A stretch of DNA of 64,000 nucleotides, taken from positions 84,540 through 148,539 of the forward strand of contig NZ_JAALJI010000019.1 of NCBI RefSeq assembly GCF_011064595.1. The letters are read 5' to 3'. A program made the position numbers and the translations under genes. The notes under the pieces were generated by a model. It was not told where the DNA came from. It searched no databases and saw nothing but the letters and a program-made list of their open reading frames with translations. This document shows, one piece after another, positions 33,907-43,263 of this stretch (its first letter is position 1; each line of letters begins with the position of its first letter). The stretch comes from Paludisphaera soli. GTDB lineage: Bacteria > Planctomycetota > Planctomycetia > Isosphaerales > Isosphaeraceae.

Positions 33907-35004
33907 TCAGGCCCGGACCGCGTCGAGCCCCTTGGGGAGGCTGGACAGGACCTCATGGCCGTCCGGGGTGACCAGCACGTCGTCCTCGATGCGGACGCCG
34001 CCCCACTCGGGGAGGTAGATCCCCGGCTCAACGGTCACCACCATGCCCGGCTCCAGGATCGTCGGCGATTCCCGTCGCAGCCGAGGCCCCTCGTGGACGT
34101 CCATGCCGATCCCGTGGCCCAGCCCGTGGTCAAAAAAACGGCCGAATCCCGCTTGCTCGAGGAACGAGCGGGCTTCGGCGTCGACGTCTTGGGCGCAGGC
34201 CCCGGGCCGGATCGCCGCGATGGCCCGTTCCTGGGCCGCCAGGACGAGGCGATAGACCCTTTCAAATTCCGGAGTGACCTTACCGGTAACCACCACCCGC
34301 GTCAAGTCGCTCTTGTAGGATCGGCGGCAGGCCCCCCAGTCGATCAGGACGAAATCGTCGTCGCCGATCCGGGTCTCGGCCGTCGGCCGGGCGTGGGGCA
34401 AGGCCGCCCGCCGGCCGACGGCCACGATCGTCGGGAAGCTCGTCCCCGTCGCCCCCAGCGCTCGCATGTGCGCCTCCAGGCGGTCGGCCGCGTCCTTCTC
34501 GGTCGCCGGCCCGCCGGCGCGCAACTCCCCTTTCAGCTTCAGGAAGGCGTCCTGGGCGATGGCGACGGCCTCGCGGATCCGGGCCACTTCGTCGTCGTCC
34601 TTCACGGCCCGAAGCGTCTCGACCAGCTCGGTCGTGGCGGCGAGGCTCGTCCCGGTCAGCTCGCCCTTGAGGGCCTCCCAGTCGGCCACGCTCAGGTGCG
34701 CGGCCTCGAACCCGAGCGAGCCGACGCCGAGCCTGGTCGCCACCTCGGCGACGGCCTTGTTCAGGCTCTGCACGTTGGGCCGGATGTGGGCCTCCAGGCC
34801 CGGGCATTCCTGCTCGAGCTGGGTGGTGAACCGGCCGTCGGAGACGATCAGGTCGCGGTCGCGGCCGAGGAGCAGGTACGACGAGTCGCCGGTGAACCCG
34901 GTCAGGTAGGCGACGTTCGTGGGGGCGACCACGAGCAGGGCGTCGAGCTTCTTCGCGGCGAGCTGGGCCCGCAGCGCGTCGCGGCGGCGGAGGATCCGGT
35001 CCAT
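33907..35004 (-). CDS. M24 family Xaa-Pro peptidase
   Basis: A 365-residue aminopeptidase P type enzyme that removes N-terminal residues preceding proline in the cytoplasm. It has the creatinase N-terminal domain (DALLVVAPTNVAYLTGFTGDSSYLL) and the pita-bread catalytic domain with metal ligands in DWGACRRSYKSDLTR (two Asp), GHGIGMDVHEGP (His), TVEPGIY (Glu) and RIEDDVLV (Glu). The start at 35004 has GGAG seven bases upstream. It precedes accB by 141 bases; a peptidase of this type upstream of accB is a frequent bacterial arrangement, usually with efp between, which is missing here. Confidence 0.92.
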   Translation of the reverse strand: MDRILRRRDALRAQLAAKKLDALLVVAPTNVAYLTGFTGDSSYLLLGRDRDLIVSDGRFTTQLEQECPGLEAHIRPNVQSLNKAVAEVATRLGVGSLGFEAAHLSVADWEALKGELTGTSLAATTELVETLRAVKDDDEVARIREAVAIAQDAFLKLKGELRAGGPATEKDAADRLEAHMRALGATGTSFPTIVAVGRRAALPHARPTAETRIGDDDFVLIDWGACRRSYKSDLTRVVVTGKVTPEFERVYRLVLAAQERAIAAIRPGACAQDVDAEARSFLEQAGFGRFFDHGLGHGIGMDVHEGPRLRRESPTILEPGMVVTVEPGIYLPEWGGVRIEDDVLVTPDGHEVLSSLPKGLDAVRA

Positions 35005-35186
35005 GGGGGGCTCCGGGGATCGGTCGATCGGGCGGGGGGGCGTCCGCGCGGGGCCTCGAAATCGGCACGGGGAGGCCGGCGGGATGGATTCGGGGCCGTC
35101 GCATGATACGTTAGCCGGAACCGAGGCCGCCGCAAAGGGGTGGCGGCCCCTCGCCTTCCCTCCCCCCTGCCCCACGAGCCACCACC

Positions 35187-35849
35187 ATGACGCTCCGCAA
35201 GCCGACGCTCCTGGCCGTCGCGGCCCTCGCGACGCTCGTCCTCCCCGCCCTCGCCCGCGGCGCGGACGAGGCCAAGCCGATCTTCGACGGCTCCACGCCC
35301 AAGGGCTGGATCCTGACCGACGGCAAGCCCCTGCCCGCCGACTTCGTCCAGGAAGGCGCGATCAACCCCCACGGCACCGGCAGCTACATCGTCGTCCACG
35401 AGAAGCCGCACGGCGATTTCGTGCTCGACTTCGACTACAAGCTCAGCCAGGGCTGCAACTCGGGCGTCTTCCTCCGCGTCGGCGACCTGAAGAACCCGGT
35501 CTACACGGGCCTGGAGATCGCCCTCGACGACACCACCGGCCAGGGCTATCACGACTCGGGCGCGTTCTACGACCTGGTGAAGCCGAAGTCCAACGCCCAG
35601 AAGCCGGCCGGCGAGTGGAACCACGTGACCATCACCGCCAAGGGCGCCCACATCGCCGTCGCGATCAACGGGACCGAGGTCTCCACGATCAACCTCGACG
35701 AGTTCAAGGAGCCCGGCAAGCGTCCCGACGGCTCCCAGCACAAGTTCTCGAACGTCGCCATCGAGAAGCTCCCCAGGACCGGCTACCTCGGCTTCCAGGA
35801 CCACGGCCAGAACTGCTGGTACAAGAACATCACGCTCAAGAAGCCCTGA
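35187..35849 (+). CDS. Secreted DUF1080 (3-keto-disaccharide hydrolase-like) protein
   Basis: A 220-residue exported protein (signal peptide LLAVAALATLVLPALARGA) consisting of one DUF1080 domain: IFDGSTPKGWIL, DFVLDFDYKLSQGCNSGVFLR, GEWNHVTITAKGAHIAVAINGTEV and TGYLGFQDHGQNCWYKNITLK. The fold is a concanavalin-like beta sandwich; members act on 3-keto-glucosides or bind glycans. Genes of this family are highly expanded in Planctomycetota. It is divergent to the Xaa-Pro peptidase gene and separated from the next gene by 232 bases. Confidence 0.9.
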   Translation: MTLRKPTLLAVAALATLVLPALARGADEAKPIFDGSTPKGWILTDGKPLPADFVQEGAINPHGTGSYIVVHEKPHGDFVLDFDYKLSQGCNSGVFLRVGDLKNPVYTGLEIALDDTTGQGYHDSGAFYDLVKPKSNAQKPAGEWNHVTITAKGAHIAVAINGTEVSTINLDEFKEPGKRPDGSQHKFSNVAIEKLPRTGYLGFQDHGQNCWYKNITLKKP

Positions 35850-36004
35850 TCCGGCCGGCTGCGAGGTCCCTTCCCCTCGCGCCCCGGGTCGGGACGAGGG
35901 TGCCGCTTCTCGACCGGCGGCGGCCTGGAGTCGCCGGGGTGGACTTTTTCGATCGCTCCGACCGGGACGCCGCGCCTCGGTCGCACCCGGCGACCCCGCC
36001 CCCT

Positions 36005-36032
36005 TTGAACCGCTCGACGGGTGATGTAGGCT
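36005..36032 (+). promoter_or_regulatory. Sigma70-type promoter of SolA-like gene
   Basis: TTGAAC (36005-36010), a 16-base spacer and TAGGCT (36027-36032), about 50 bases before the ATG. The -10 and its flank (TAGGCTGG) are the same as in the hisS promoter at 43288. Confidence 0.5.
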
Positions 36033-36081
36033 GGCGTGGCGTCGCGTCTCCCGCCCTTTCAGGCTCGTCGAGTCTCGCCGG

Positions 36082-37212
36082 ATGGAGCATCTCGCCGCCA
36101 GGAACGTCGTCGTGGGGGCGGGGGCGGTCGGCTCCGCGGTCGCCTATCATCTGGCGAGCCGGGGAGAGCCGGTCGTCCTGGTCGAGCAGTTCGGCCTCGG
36201 GCACTCCCGGGGAAGCTCGCACGGCGCGGCGCGGATCACCCGGCACTCGTACGCCGATCCCGACTACGCCCGGCTCATGCCCTCGGCCTTCCGCGCCTGG
36301 CGGGAGCTGGAGGCCGACGCCGGGCGGAGTTTCTACGTCCGCACCGGGGGCGTCTCGTTCAACCCGCCGGGGGTGGGCTACGCCGATCGGGTCGCGGCCA
36401 ACCTCGCCGGGCTGGACGTGCCGCATCGTCGGATGACCGGCGACGAATGGAACGCCGCGCAGCCGGCCTTCTCGCTGCCGGCGGACTACGAGGCCGTCTT
36501 CGAGCCCGACGCCGGGATGCTCGCCGCGGCGAAGGCCCAGGAGGCGATGATCGAGCTGGCCCGTCGCGGTCCCGACACCCGCATCCTGATCGAGACGCCG
36601 ATCCGCCGCATCGACCTCGACGGCGAGCGGCCGACCCTGGTCGCCGACGGCCTGACGATCGAGGCCGATCGGCTGATCCTCGCGGCCGGACCGTGGACCG
36701 GCCGCCTGCTCCCGGAACTGGCCCCGACGCTCCGCCCCACGCGCCAGCAGGTCCTGTACTTCCGCGCGCCGAACCCCGCGCCGTTCCAGGTCGGCCGGTT
36801 CCCGACCTTCATCCACATGGGGGGCGGGGAGGACGAGGCCTTCTACGGCATGCCGGAATTCCTCGGGCCGGGCGTGAAGGTCGGGCGGCACGGCGGGCCC
36901 GACGTCGACCCCGACCTCCAGGACTCGACGATCGCCGACGACTACGTCGGACGGCTCCGGGCCTTCCTGGCGAGGCACGTCCCGCCGCTGGCCGAGGCCG
37001 AGGTCGCGGCGACCGAGACCTGCATGTACACCGTCGCGCCCGAGGAGCGGTTCCTCGTCGACTTCCACCCGGCGCGCCGCGACGTGATCGTCGCCAGCCC
37101 TTGCAGCGGCCACGGGTTCAAGTTCTCCATCCTCGTCGGCCGCGCGATCGCCGAGATGGCGACCGCCGGCGCGGCCGACCCCGCCTTCGAAGCCTGGAAG
37201 CGCCGTCCCTGA
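36082..37212 (+). CDS. N-methyl amino acid oxidase, SolA/sarcosine oxidase type
   Basis: A 376-residue FAD enzyme of the monomeric sarcosine oxidase/N-methyltryptophan oxidase family. The N-terminal VVVGAGAVGSAVAYHLASRGEPVVLVEQ binds FAD, followed by the family stretch SSHGAARITRHSY. Cys314 in TCMYTVAPEERFLVD matches the residue that bonds FAD covalently in this family, and SPCSGHGFKF is the C-terminal flavin-binding segment. It would oxidise N-methylated amino acids to formaldehyde, amino acid and H2O2. The hydrolase gene starts 20 bases downstream, so co-transcription is likely, although a functional link is not evident. Confidence 0.88.
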   Translation: MEHLAARNVVVGAGAVGSAVAYHLASRGEPVVLVEQFGLGHSRGSSHGAARITRHSYADPDYARLMPSAFRAWRELEADAGRSFYVRTGGVSFNPPGVGYADRVAANLAGLDVPHRRMTGDEWNAAQPAFSLPADYEAVFEPDAGMLAAAKAQEAMIELARRGPDTRILIETPIRRIDLDGERPTLVADGLTIEADRLILAAGPWTGRLLPELAPTLRPTRQQVLYFRAPNPAPFQVGRFPTFIHMGGGEDEAFYGMPEFLGPGVKVGRHGGPDVDPDLQDSTIADDYVGRLRAFLARHVPPLAEAEVAATETCMYTVAPEERFLVDFHPARRDVIVASPCSGHGFKFSILVGRAIAEMATAGAADPAFEAWKRRP

Positions 37213-37232
37213 CCTCTCGGGAGTTCCGCGCC

Positions 37233-39365
37233 ATGACGAACCGCCTCCGAACGACGATCCTGCTCGCCGCGATCCTCGCGGCCGGATCGACCCGGGCCCT
37301 GTCCGCCGACGAGCCGATCCCGCCGCCGATCAAGGCGTACCTCGTCGCCGAGGCCGGCCGTCTCGCCCAGCGCCCGCTGCTCGGCGTGACGTCGGCCGAG
37401 GAATGGAAGGCGCGCCGGCCCGAGTTCCAGCGCGAGCTTCGCGAGATGCTCGGCCTCGACCCGCTCCCCGCGCGGACGGACGTGAAGGCCGAGATCCGGG
37501 GCGTCGTCGAGCGTCCCGACTTCGTCGTCGAGCGGATCGTCTTCCAGTCGTCGCCCACCCTCTACGTCACGGGGAACCTCTACCGGCCGAAGGTCGTCGA
37601 GAAGCCGCTGCCGGCCGTGCTGTACGTCTGCGGCCACGCGAAGGTGGAGCAGGACGGCGTGATCTACGGCAACAAGGCCCATTACCAGCACCACGCCGCC
37701 TGGTTCGCCGCCAACGGCTACGTCTGCCTGGTGCTCGACACGCTCCAGCTCGGCGAGGTCCCCGGCCTCCACCACGGCACCTACCGCGAGGGGATGTGGT
37801 GGTGGTCCTCGCGCGGCTACACCCCCGCCGGCGTCGAGGTCTGGAACGGGATCCGGGCGATCGACTACCTCGTCTCCCGTCCCGAGGTCGACCCCGACCG
37901 CCTGGGGGTCACCGGGCGTTCCGGCGGCGGGGCGATGTCGTGGTACCTGGGCGCGGTCGACGACCGGCTCAAGGTCGTCGTCCCGGTCGCCGGCATCACC
38001 GACCTGCACGACCACCTGGTCGCCGGCAACCCGAAGGTCGCCCATCCGAACGGCGTGATCGACGGCCATTGCGACTGCATGTACTTCCTGAACACCTACC
38101 AGTGGGACTATCCGATGCTCGCGGCGCTCGTCGCGCCCAAGGGCCTGCTGGTCGAGAACACCGACGTCGACCCGATCTTCCCCGAGGCGGGCGTGCGGCG
38201 GATCTTCGCCCAGCTCGAAACGGCCTACGGCTGGTACGGGGCCCGCGAGGCCCTCGACCTCGTCGTCGGCAAGGGGGGCCACGAGGACACCGCCGAGATC
38301 CGCCACCCCGCCTTCGCCTGGTTCGAGAAGCACCTCAAGGGGGACGCCGCCCAGCCCCTCGCCGCGATCCGGGAGCCGGATCGCGCCGTACCGAACGCGG
38401 AGCTGAAGGTGCTCGACCCCGGGAAGCCGCTGCCGGCCAACGAGAACGACACGGTGCAGGAATCGTTCGTCCGCCGGGCGGCCTGGCGGCGGGTGCCGGC
38501 CGACGCCGGCGAGTGGGACCTCCTCAAGGGCGCCTGGCGGCGCGAGCTGGCCCTCAAGAGCTTCGCCGGGGCGGCGTCGGACGACTCGCGTCCGCTGGCG
38601 GTCCACGCGCCTTACCCGCCGCGCCGCAATCAGACCGCGACCGAGATCGCGAAGCACGGCCTGGCCGTGACGGCCTACGACCTCGCGCCTCAGGACTTCC
38701 CGGACCTGACGAACCGCCTCTGGGTGTTCCACGACCCGGGCCGCGAGAAGCCCGCCGTCGGCATCGAGCTGACCGTCCTGGGGCCGGAGGAGTGGGAAGT
38801 CTACGGGCCGCTGTTCGACGCCTTCGAGGACGAGGCGGCCGATCCGTCGACGCACGCCGAGTTCGCCGCCCTCAAGGCCGCGGCCGAAGCGGGCGTCTGG
38901 CGGGCGTTCGTGGCGCCTCGGGGCGTCGGCCGGACGGCCTGGCCGAAGGCGAAGGAGACGACGATCCGCCGTCGCTTCGCGCTGCTCGGCCAGACGATCG
39001 ATAGCCTTCGCGTGCTGGAGGTCCGGCACGCCATCCGGGGCCTGTCGCGCCCGGACGGCCCCCCCGTGACGGTCGCCGGCCGGGGCGATTCCGCCGCCCT
39101 GGCCTTGTGGGCGACCTACTTCGAAGGGGGCGTTGCGAAGGTCGTCCTCGTCGACCCGCCGGCGACCGTCCGCGACGGCCCGGCGTTCCTGAACCTGGAT
39201 CGCGTGCTGGACATGCCGCAGGCCGTCGCCCTGCTCCACCCGATCGACGTCCGGATCGTCGGCTCTCGCCCCGAGCTTTGGGAGTGGCCTCGCAAGCTCG
39301 CCGAGCGGCTGGGCGGGCCCGGTCCCTGGCCGACCTGCTCGCCCGCCGGCCGCGCCTCGCCGTGA
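37233..39365 (+). CDS. Secreted alpha/beta hydrolase, acetylxylan-esterase-like, two-module
   Basis: A 710-residue exported enzyme (signal peptide TTILLAAILAAGSTRALSA). The first module (about 60-380) is an alpha/beta hydrolase related to AXE1/prolyl-oligopeptidase-like esterases: nucleophile Ser230 in GRSGGGAMSW, a candidate acidic residue in ENTDVDPIF and His in GKGGHEDT. The second module (about 400-710) looks like a further, degenerate hydrolase-type fold (VTVAGRGDSAALALWATYF, VVLVDPPATV) with no clear Ser nucleophile. This two-part layout is common among planctomycete esterases acting on acetylated glycans. The start at 37233 follows GGGAG; the frame is open far upstream by chance. Confidence 0.8.
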   Translation: MTNRLRTTILLAAILAAGSTRALSADEPIPPPIKAYLVAEAGRLAQRPLLGVTSAEEWKARRPEFQRELREMLGLDPLPARTDVKAEIRGVVERPDFVVERIVFQSSPTLYVTGNLYRPKVVEKPLPAVLYVCGHAKVEQDGVIYGNKAHYQHHAAWFAANGYVCLVLDTLQLGEVPGLHHGTYREGMWWWSSRGYTPAGVEVWNGIRAIDYLVSRPEVDPDRLGVTGRSGGGAMSWYLGAVDDRLKVVVPVAGITDLHDHLVAGNPKVAHPNGVIDGHCDCMYFLNTYQWDYPMLAALVAPKGLLVENTDVDPIFPEAGVRRIFAQLETAYGWYGAREALDLVVGKGGHEDTAEIRHPAFAWFEKHLKGDAAQPLAAIREPDRAVPNAELKVLDPGKPLPANENDTVQESFVRRAAWRRVPADAGEWDLLKGAWRRELALKSFAGAASDDSRPLAVHAPYPPRRNQTATEIAKHGLAVTAYDLAPQDFPDLTNRLWVFHDPGREKPAVGIELTVLGPEEWEVYGPLFDAFEDEAADPSTHAEFAALKAAAEAGVWRAFVAPRGVGRTAWPKAKETTIRRRFALLGQTIDSLRVLEVRHAIRGLSRPDGPPVTVAGRGDSAALALWATYFEGGVAKVVLVDPPATVRDGPAFLNLDRVLDMPQAVALLHPIDVRIVGSRPELWEWPRKLAERLGGPGPWPTCSPAGRASP

Positions 39366-39411
39366 GGGCTCGCCATAAAACGTCGGCCGCCCCGCGGCTT
39401 ATCGACTTTGT

Positions 39412-39442
39412 TTGTCCTCGACTCGGCGAACAATGATATGAT
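39412..39442 (+). promoter_or_regulatory. Possible promoter of the KaiC-kinase genes
   Basis: The intergenic segment 39400-39470 is clearly richer in A and T than its surroundings. It holds TTGTCC (39412-39417) and TATGAT (39437-39442) with a long 19-base spacer, 162 bases ahead of the first gene. A short inverted repeat (TCCTG...CAGGA) follows near 39447-39462. Confidence 0.35.
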
Positions 39443-39603
39443 GGAATCCTGAGAATCCAGGACTCTCAACCGAAGCCGCGCCGTTCGACGAGTGAAGCGC
39501 GCGGCCACGAGTGGCCAACGCGACCTGAAGGCTGGAACGCGGCCGAGCCGAGGCGGTCCGACAGAGTCGAGCGGGAGCGAGCCGCGACCCGCCTCGACCG
39601 AGC

Positions 39604-40071
39604 GTGCGCGGCGCCGACCTGGACCCTGATCGCATCCGAGCCCTAATGTCCATGTACCAATCCGATCCCGATCTCCTGAAGCTCGCGCGGCGATTGGTCG
39701 CCATCGAGTCGTCGCGCGAGCCGCCCGGCGGGATGGTCGGGGCGGCGCGGGCTTGCGAGAAGTTGCGGAGGCCGCTCGTGAAGCTCGTGGGGGCGGACGG
39801 GTTCCGCTCGCTGCTGTCCCGGGCCCTGGCGATGGCGAAGGCCGAGGCCCCCGCGCTGGCATCGATCCGCGTCGGGGCTCTCGGGTCGCTCGAATCGATC
39901 GACGGCGGCGAGCCGGCCCTGGGCGTCGAGGCCGGGGCGGTCCTGCTGGCCCACCTGATCGGATTGCTGGCGGTCTTCATCGGAGATCGGTTGACGTTCC
40001 CGATCGTGGCCGAGGCGTGGCCCGACGTGCCCCTGGATCGACCGGGTAGGGAAGACGAGGTTGCATCATGA
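39604..40071 (+). CDS. Small helical protein of the KaiC module, unknown function
   Basis: A 155-residue protein whose stop overlaps the start of the kaiC-like gene by four bases (ATGA), so the two are almost certainly translated together. It is mainly helical (LLKLARRLVAIESSRE, FRSLLSRALAMAKAEAPAL) with a hydrophobic stretch near the C-terminus (LLAHLIGLLAVFIGDRLTFPIV). No domain is recognised; a partner or regulator of the KaiC-like ATPase is a reasonable inference from the coupling. The GTG at 39604 opens the frame; the ATG at 39646 is an alternative start without a clear ribosome binding site. Confidence 0.65.
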   Translation: MRGADLDPDRIRALMSMYQSDPDLLKLARRLVAIESSREPPGGMVGAARACEKLRRPLVKLVGADGFRSLLSRALAMAKAEAPALASIRVGALGSLESIDGGEPALGVEAGAVLLAHLIGLLAVFIGDRLTFPIVAEAWPDVPLDRPGREDEVAS

Positions 40072-41591
40072 GCGCGGACGACAGGGTGACGATCCGGAAG
40101 TTGCCGACCGGGGTGCCGGGCCTGGACGACATCCTGGGGGGGGGCCTGCCCGAGTACTCGTTCAACATCATCGCCGGCTCGCCGGGGAGCGGGAAGACCA
40201 CCCTCGCCCATCAGATGGTGTTCGCGAACTCCTCGCCGGAGCGGCCCGCGCTCTATTTCACCGTGCTGGGCGAGCCGGCGATCAAGATGCTCCGCTACCA
40301 GCAGCAGTTCGGCTTCTTCGACCCGGAGAAGCTGAACGACGCCATCCGGTTCATCAACCTCAGCGAGGTGGTGCTGGAGGAGGACCTGGACGCGGTCCTC
40401 GCTGCGATCGTCAAGGAAGTCGAGGCGGTCAGCCCCGGCTTCGTGGTGGTGGATTCCTTCCGGACGGTCGTGAGGAAGGTGGCGGGCGCCACCGGCGAGG
40501 CGGACCTGCAGGCCTTCATCCAGAGGCTGGCCCTCCACCTGACGAGCTGGCAGGCGACCACGTTCCTCATCGGCGAGTACTCGGAGGGGGAGGTCCGCGA
40601 CAACCCCGTCTTCACGGTCGCCGACGGGCTGTTCTGGATGTACCAGCAGACCGAGCGGAACTCGATCGTGCGGAAGCTGCAGGTCATGAAGCTGCGCGGC
40701 CAGGCGTCGGTGCCGGGGCTCCACACCTTCCGCATCACCGCGCAGGGCATCCAGGCCTTCCCCCGCACCTTCGGGCTGAGCGGGCGGGTGGAGAGGGAGG
40801 CCGTGCGGCGGCGGCTCTCGCTCGGCGTCCCCGAGCTGGACGCGATGATGGGGGGCGGGGTCCCGGAGGGGGACAGCCTGCTGATCGCCGGGCCGTCGGG
40901 GGCCGGCAAGTCGGTGATCGCGACCCAGTTCGTGGTCGAAGGGCTCCGCGGGGGCGAGTCGGCGATCATGGCCATCTTCGAAGAACGCCCCGAGGAGTAC
41001 TGCGAACGCGCCGCCAAGCTCGGCCTGGATCTCGACACGCCCCGCCGCGAGGGCCGGCTCGACCTGCTCTACCTGCGGCCCCTCGACCTCTCGGTCGACG
41101 AGACGATGCGCGAGATCGTCGACGCGGTGGAGCGGACCGGCGCGACTCGGGTGGTCATCGACTCGCTCGCCGGCTTCGAGCTGGCCCTGGCCCCCGGCTT
41201 CCGCACCGATTTCCGCGAGTCGCTCTACCGGATGATCGGCGCCCTGACGCGCACCGGCGTCACGGTGGTGAGCACGGTCGAGCTGGTGGAGCGCTTCACC
41301 GAGCTGGCCCTGAGCCCGTACTCGATCTCGTTCCTGAGCGACGACATCATCCGGCTCCGCTACGCCGAGGTCGACGCCCAGCTCCGCAAGCTGATCATGG
41401 TCGTCAAGATGCGCGGGGGCGAGCACAGCAAGGACATCCGCGAATACGAGATCTCCTCCGAAGGCCTCCGCATCGGGAATCGACTCCTGGGTTACCGCGG
41501 CCTGATCTCCGGCCTCCCCGAACCCATCTCCACCCCGGACCCGAGCCTGGACGCGGGCGGTCCCCGGGGCGATCCGGAACAACCCGAGTAG
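40068..41591 (+). CDS. KaiC-like double-domain ATPase
   Basis: A 507-residue RecA-fold protein with two KaiC domains. Domain 1 has PGLDDILGGGLPE and Walker A GSPGSGKTT (37-45); domain 2 has PELDAMMGGGVPEGD and Walker A GPSGAGKS (275-282). The KaiC catalytic Glu pair is present in domain 2 (IFEERPEE, 305-306) but the equivalent in domain 1 reads FTVLGEP, so the first domain may bind ATP without normal hydrolysis. No kaiA or kaiB gene is near, so a clock role is not implied; such proteins also act in signalling and motility. The gene is followed after nine bases by a hybrid histidine kinase gene, which is the likely functional partner. Confidence 0.88.
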   Translation: MSADDRVTIRKLPTGVPGLDDILGGGLPEYSFNIIAGSPGSGKTTLAHQMVFANSSPERPALYFTVLGEPAIKMLRYQQQFGFFDPEKLNDAIRFINLSEVVLEEDLDAVLAAIVKEVEAVSPGFVVVDSFRTVVRKVAGATGEADLQAFIQRLALHLTSWQATTFLIGEYSEGEVRDNPVFTVADGLFWMYQQTERNSIVRKLQVMKLRGQASVPGLHTFRITAQGIQAFPRTFGLSGRVEREAVRRRLSLGVPELDAMMGGGVPEGDSLLIAGPSGAGKSVIATQFVVEGLRGGESAIMAIFEERPEEYCERAAKLGLDLDTPRREGRLDLLYLRPLDLSVDETMREIVDAVERTGATRVVIDSLAGFELALAPGFRTDFRESLYRMIGALTRTGVTVVSTVELVERFTELALSPYSISFLSDDIIRLRYAEVDAQLRKLIMVVKMRGGEHSKDIREYEISSEGLRIGNRLLGYRGLISGLPEPISTPDPSLDAGGPRGDPEQPE

Positions 41592-41600
41592 GAGCGAGCC

Positions 41601-43226
41601 ATGAGCACGGATTTCGAAATGGACGTGGGCGGCGGTCACCCGTCGATCGATCGCTACTGCCGACATCTTTCCGAAAATTCGCCCCATCCCATCGTCGTCG
41701 TCGAGGGGGCGGATCACGTCGTCAGGTACGTCAACCCGGCCTTCGCCCGCCTGGTGGGCGAGGAGAGGGAGAACCTCGTCGGCCGCCCCTTCGCCGAGGC
41801 GGTCCCGGAGGGGGCGGAGAACGGGTGCCTCGCCCTGCTCGACCGCGTCCGACTCAGCGGCCAGCCCGAGATTCTGGCGGAGCAGGAACACAACACGCGA
41901 GATCGACCTCGGCCCGTCTTCTGGTCCTACTCCGTCTGGGAGCTCGTCGGCGAGGACGACCTGCCGGCGGTGGCCCTGATCCAGGTGACGGACGCGACGG
42001 AGATCGCCCTCTTCCGCCGCCAGGCCAGCGCGGTGAACGAGGCGCTCGTCATCTCCTCGATCCAGCAGCACGAGCTCGCGGAGTCCGAGAAGTCGCTGGC
42101 CGAGGAGTTGAAGGCGGGCGTGGAGGCCCGGGACCGCTTCCTCGCGGTGCTCAGTCACGAGCTGCGGAACCCGCTGGCCGCGATCCAGAACGCGGTCACG
42201 CTCGCCGCCCGGTCGGGCGCGACGGCCGACCTGGAATGGAGCCGGGACGTCACCGCCCGGCAGCTCAAGAACTTCTCCCACCTGATCGACGACCTGCTGG
42301 ACGTCTCCCGCATCAGCCAGGGCAAGATCCGGCTCCGCAAGGAGCTGATCGACGCCGGGCCCGTCATCGAGCACGCCGCGGAAACCGTGAAGCCGCTGAT
42401 CGAGGCCCGGCGCCACGACCTGCGGATCTCCCTCGCGTCCACCCGACTCTGGGTCGAGGCCGACGCGACCCGGCTGGAGCAGATGCTCGTCAACCTGCTG
42501 GCGAACGCCGCGAAATACACGCCCCCGGGGGGCCGCATCGACCTGGTCGCGGGGATCGAAGGGGGCGAGTTCGTCTGCCGCGTGCGGGACGACGGGGTCG
42601 GCATCGCGCCCGAGCTGCTCCCCCGGATGTTCGACATGTTCACCCAGGCCGACCGCTCGCTCGCGCGGTCGGAGGGGGGGCTGGGGATCGGGCTGTCGCT
42701 CGTCCGGTCGCTCGCCGGGCTGCACGGCGGCGGCGTCTCCGCCGCCAGCGACGGCCTCGACAAGGGGAGCGAATTCACCCTCCGCCTCCCCGCGCCCTCG
42801 GCCCAGCCAGCCCGCCCGTCGGGATCGGCCGCGAAGCCCGAGAGGCCCGCGATCCGGGGCGCGGAGATCCTCGTCGTGGACGACAACAAGGACGCGGCCC
42901 TGGGTATGGCCAGGCTCCTGCAACTCACCGGCCATCGCGTCCGGGTGGCCCACGACGGCCCCGACGCCCTGGCCTCGGCCCGCGAGCGGCCCCCCGAGGT
43001 CGTCATCCTCGACATCGGCCTCCCCGGCATGGACGGTTACGAGGTCGCCAGCCGCTTACGGCAGGACGCGGCGACCCGGGAGAGCCTGATCGTCGCCGTG
43101 ACGGGATACGGCGAGGAGCAGAACCGCGCCCGCGCCCTTGCGTCCGGGTTCGATCACCATCTGGTCAAGCCCGTCGAGTTCGCCAGGCTCCTGGCCGTCA
43201 TGGCGGGAGTCGCGCCCACCGCCTGA
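41601..43226 (+). CDS. Hybrid sensor histidine kinase (PAS-HisKA-HATPase-REC)
   Basis: A 541-residue cytoplasmic hybrid kinase without membrane helices. Order: PAS-type sensor (about 20-135; PHPIVVVEGADHVVRYVNPAFARLVG), coiled coil (about 140-178), HisKA with phospho-acceptor His186 in FLAVLSHELRNPL, HATPase with N-box NLLANAAKY (about 298-306), DDGVGI and GLGIGLS, then a receiver with Asp471 in LDIGLPGMDG. It lies nine bases after the KaiC-like gene, with GGAG as ribosome binding site, so the two are co-transcribed. No output DNA-binding domain is encoded here; the lone receiver at 47397 is a possible downstream acceptor but this is speculation. Confidence 0.93.
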   Translation: MSTDFEMDVGGGHPSIDRYCRHLSENSPHPIVVVEGADHVVRYVNPAFARLVGEERENLVGRPFAEAVPEGAENGCLALLDRVRLSGQPEILAEQEHNTRDRPRPVFWSYSVWELVGEDDLPAVALIQVTDATEIALFRRQASAVNEALVISSIQQHELAESEKSLAEELKAGVEARDRFLAVLSHELRNPLAAIQNAVTLAARSGATADLEWSRDVTARQLKNFSHLIDDLLDVSRISQGKIRLRKELIDAGPVIEHAAETVKPLIEARRHDLRISLASTRLWVEADATRLEQMLVNLLANAAKYTPPGGRIDLVAGIEGGEFVCRVRDDGVGIAPELLPRMFDMFTQADRSLARSEGGLGIGLSLVRSLAGLHGGGVSAASDGLDKGSEFTLRLPAPSAQPARPSGSAAKPERPAIRGAEILVVDDNKDAALGMARLLQLTGHRVRVAHDGPDALASARERPPEVVILDIGLPGMDGYEVASRLRQDAATRESLIVAVTGYGEEQNRARALASGFDHHLVKPVEFARLLAVMAGVAPTA

Positions 43227-43263
43227 ATCGGGCCCGGTCGGGGCCTTGGACCGGCCGTCGCGA

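Noticed and set aside
36942..39239. 765-codon minus-strand frame across the SolA-like and hydrolase genes
   Set aside because: Antisense composition artefact; the plus-strand genes have clear catalytic motifs.
36036..39365. Single 1109-residue protein covering the SolA-like and hydrolase genes
   Set aside because: The first 399 codons are out of frame with the SolA-like gene and Arg-rich; the real start has a signal peptide at 37233.
40068..41591. Circadian clock kaiC
   Set aside because: No kaiA or kaiB nearby and the catalytic Glu pair of the first domain is missing, so only a KaiC-like ATPase is claimed.
39399..42953. 1184-codon minus-strand frame across the KaiC-kinase genes
   Set aside because: Antisense shadow of well-supported genes; the product is Asp/Arg/Gln-rich and without recognisable domains.
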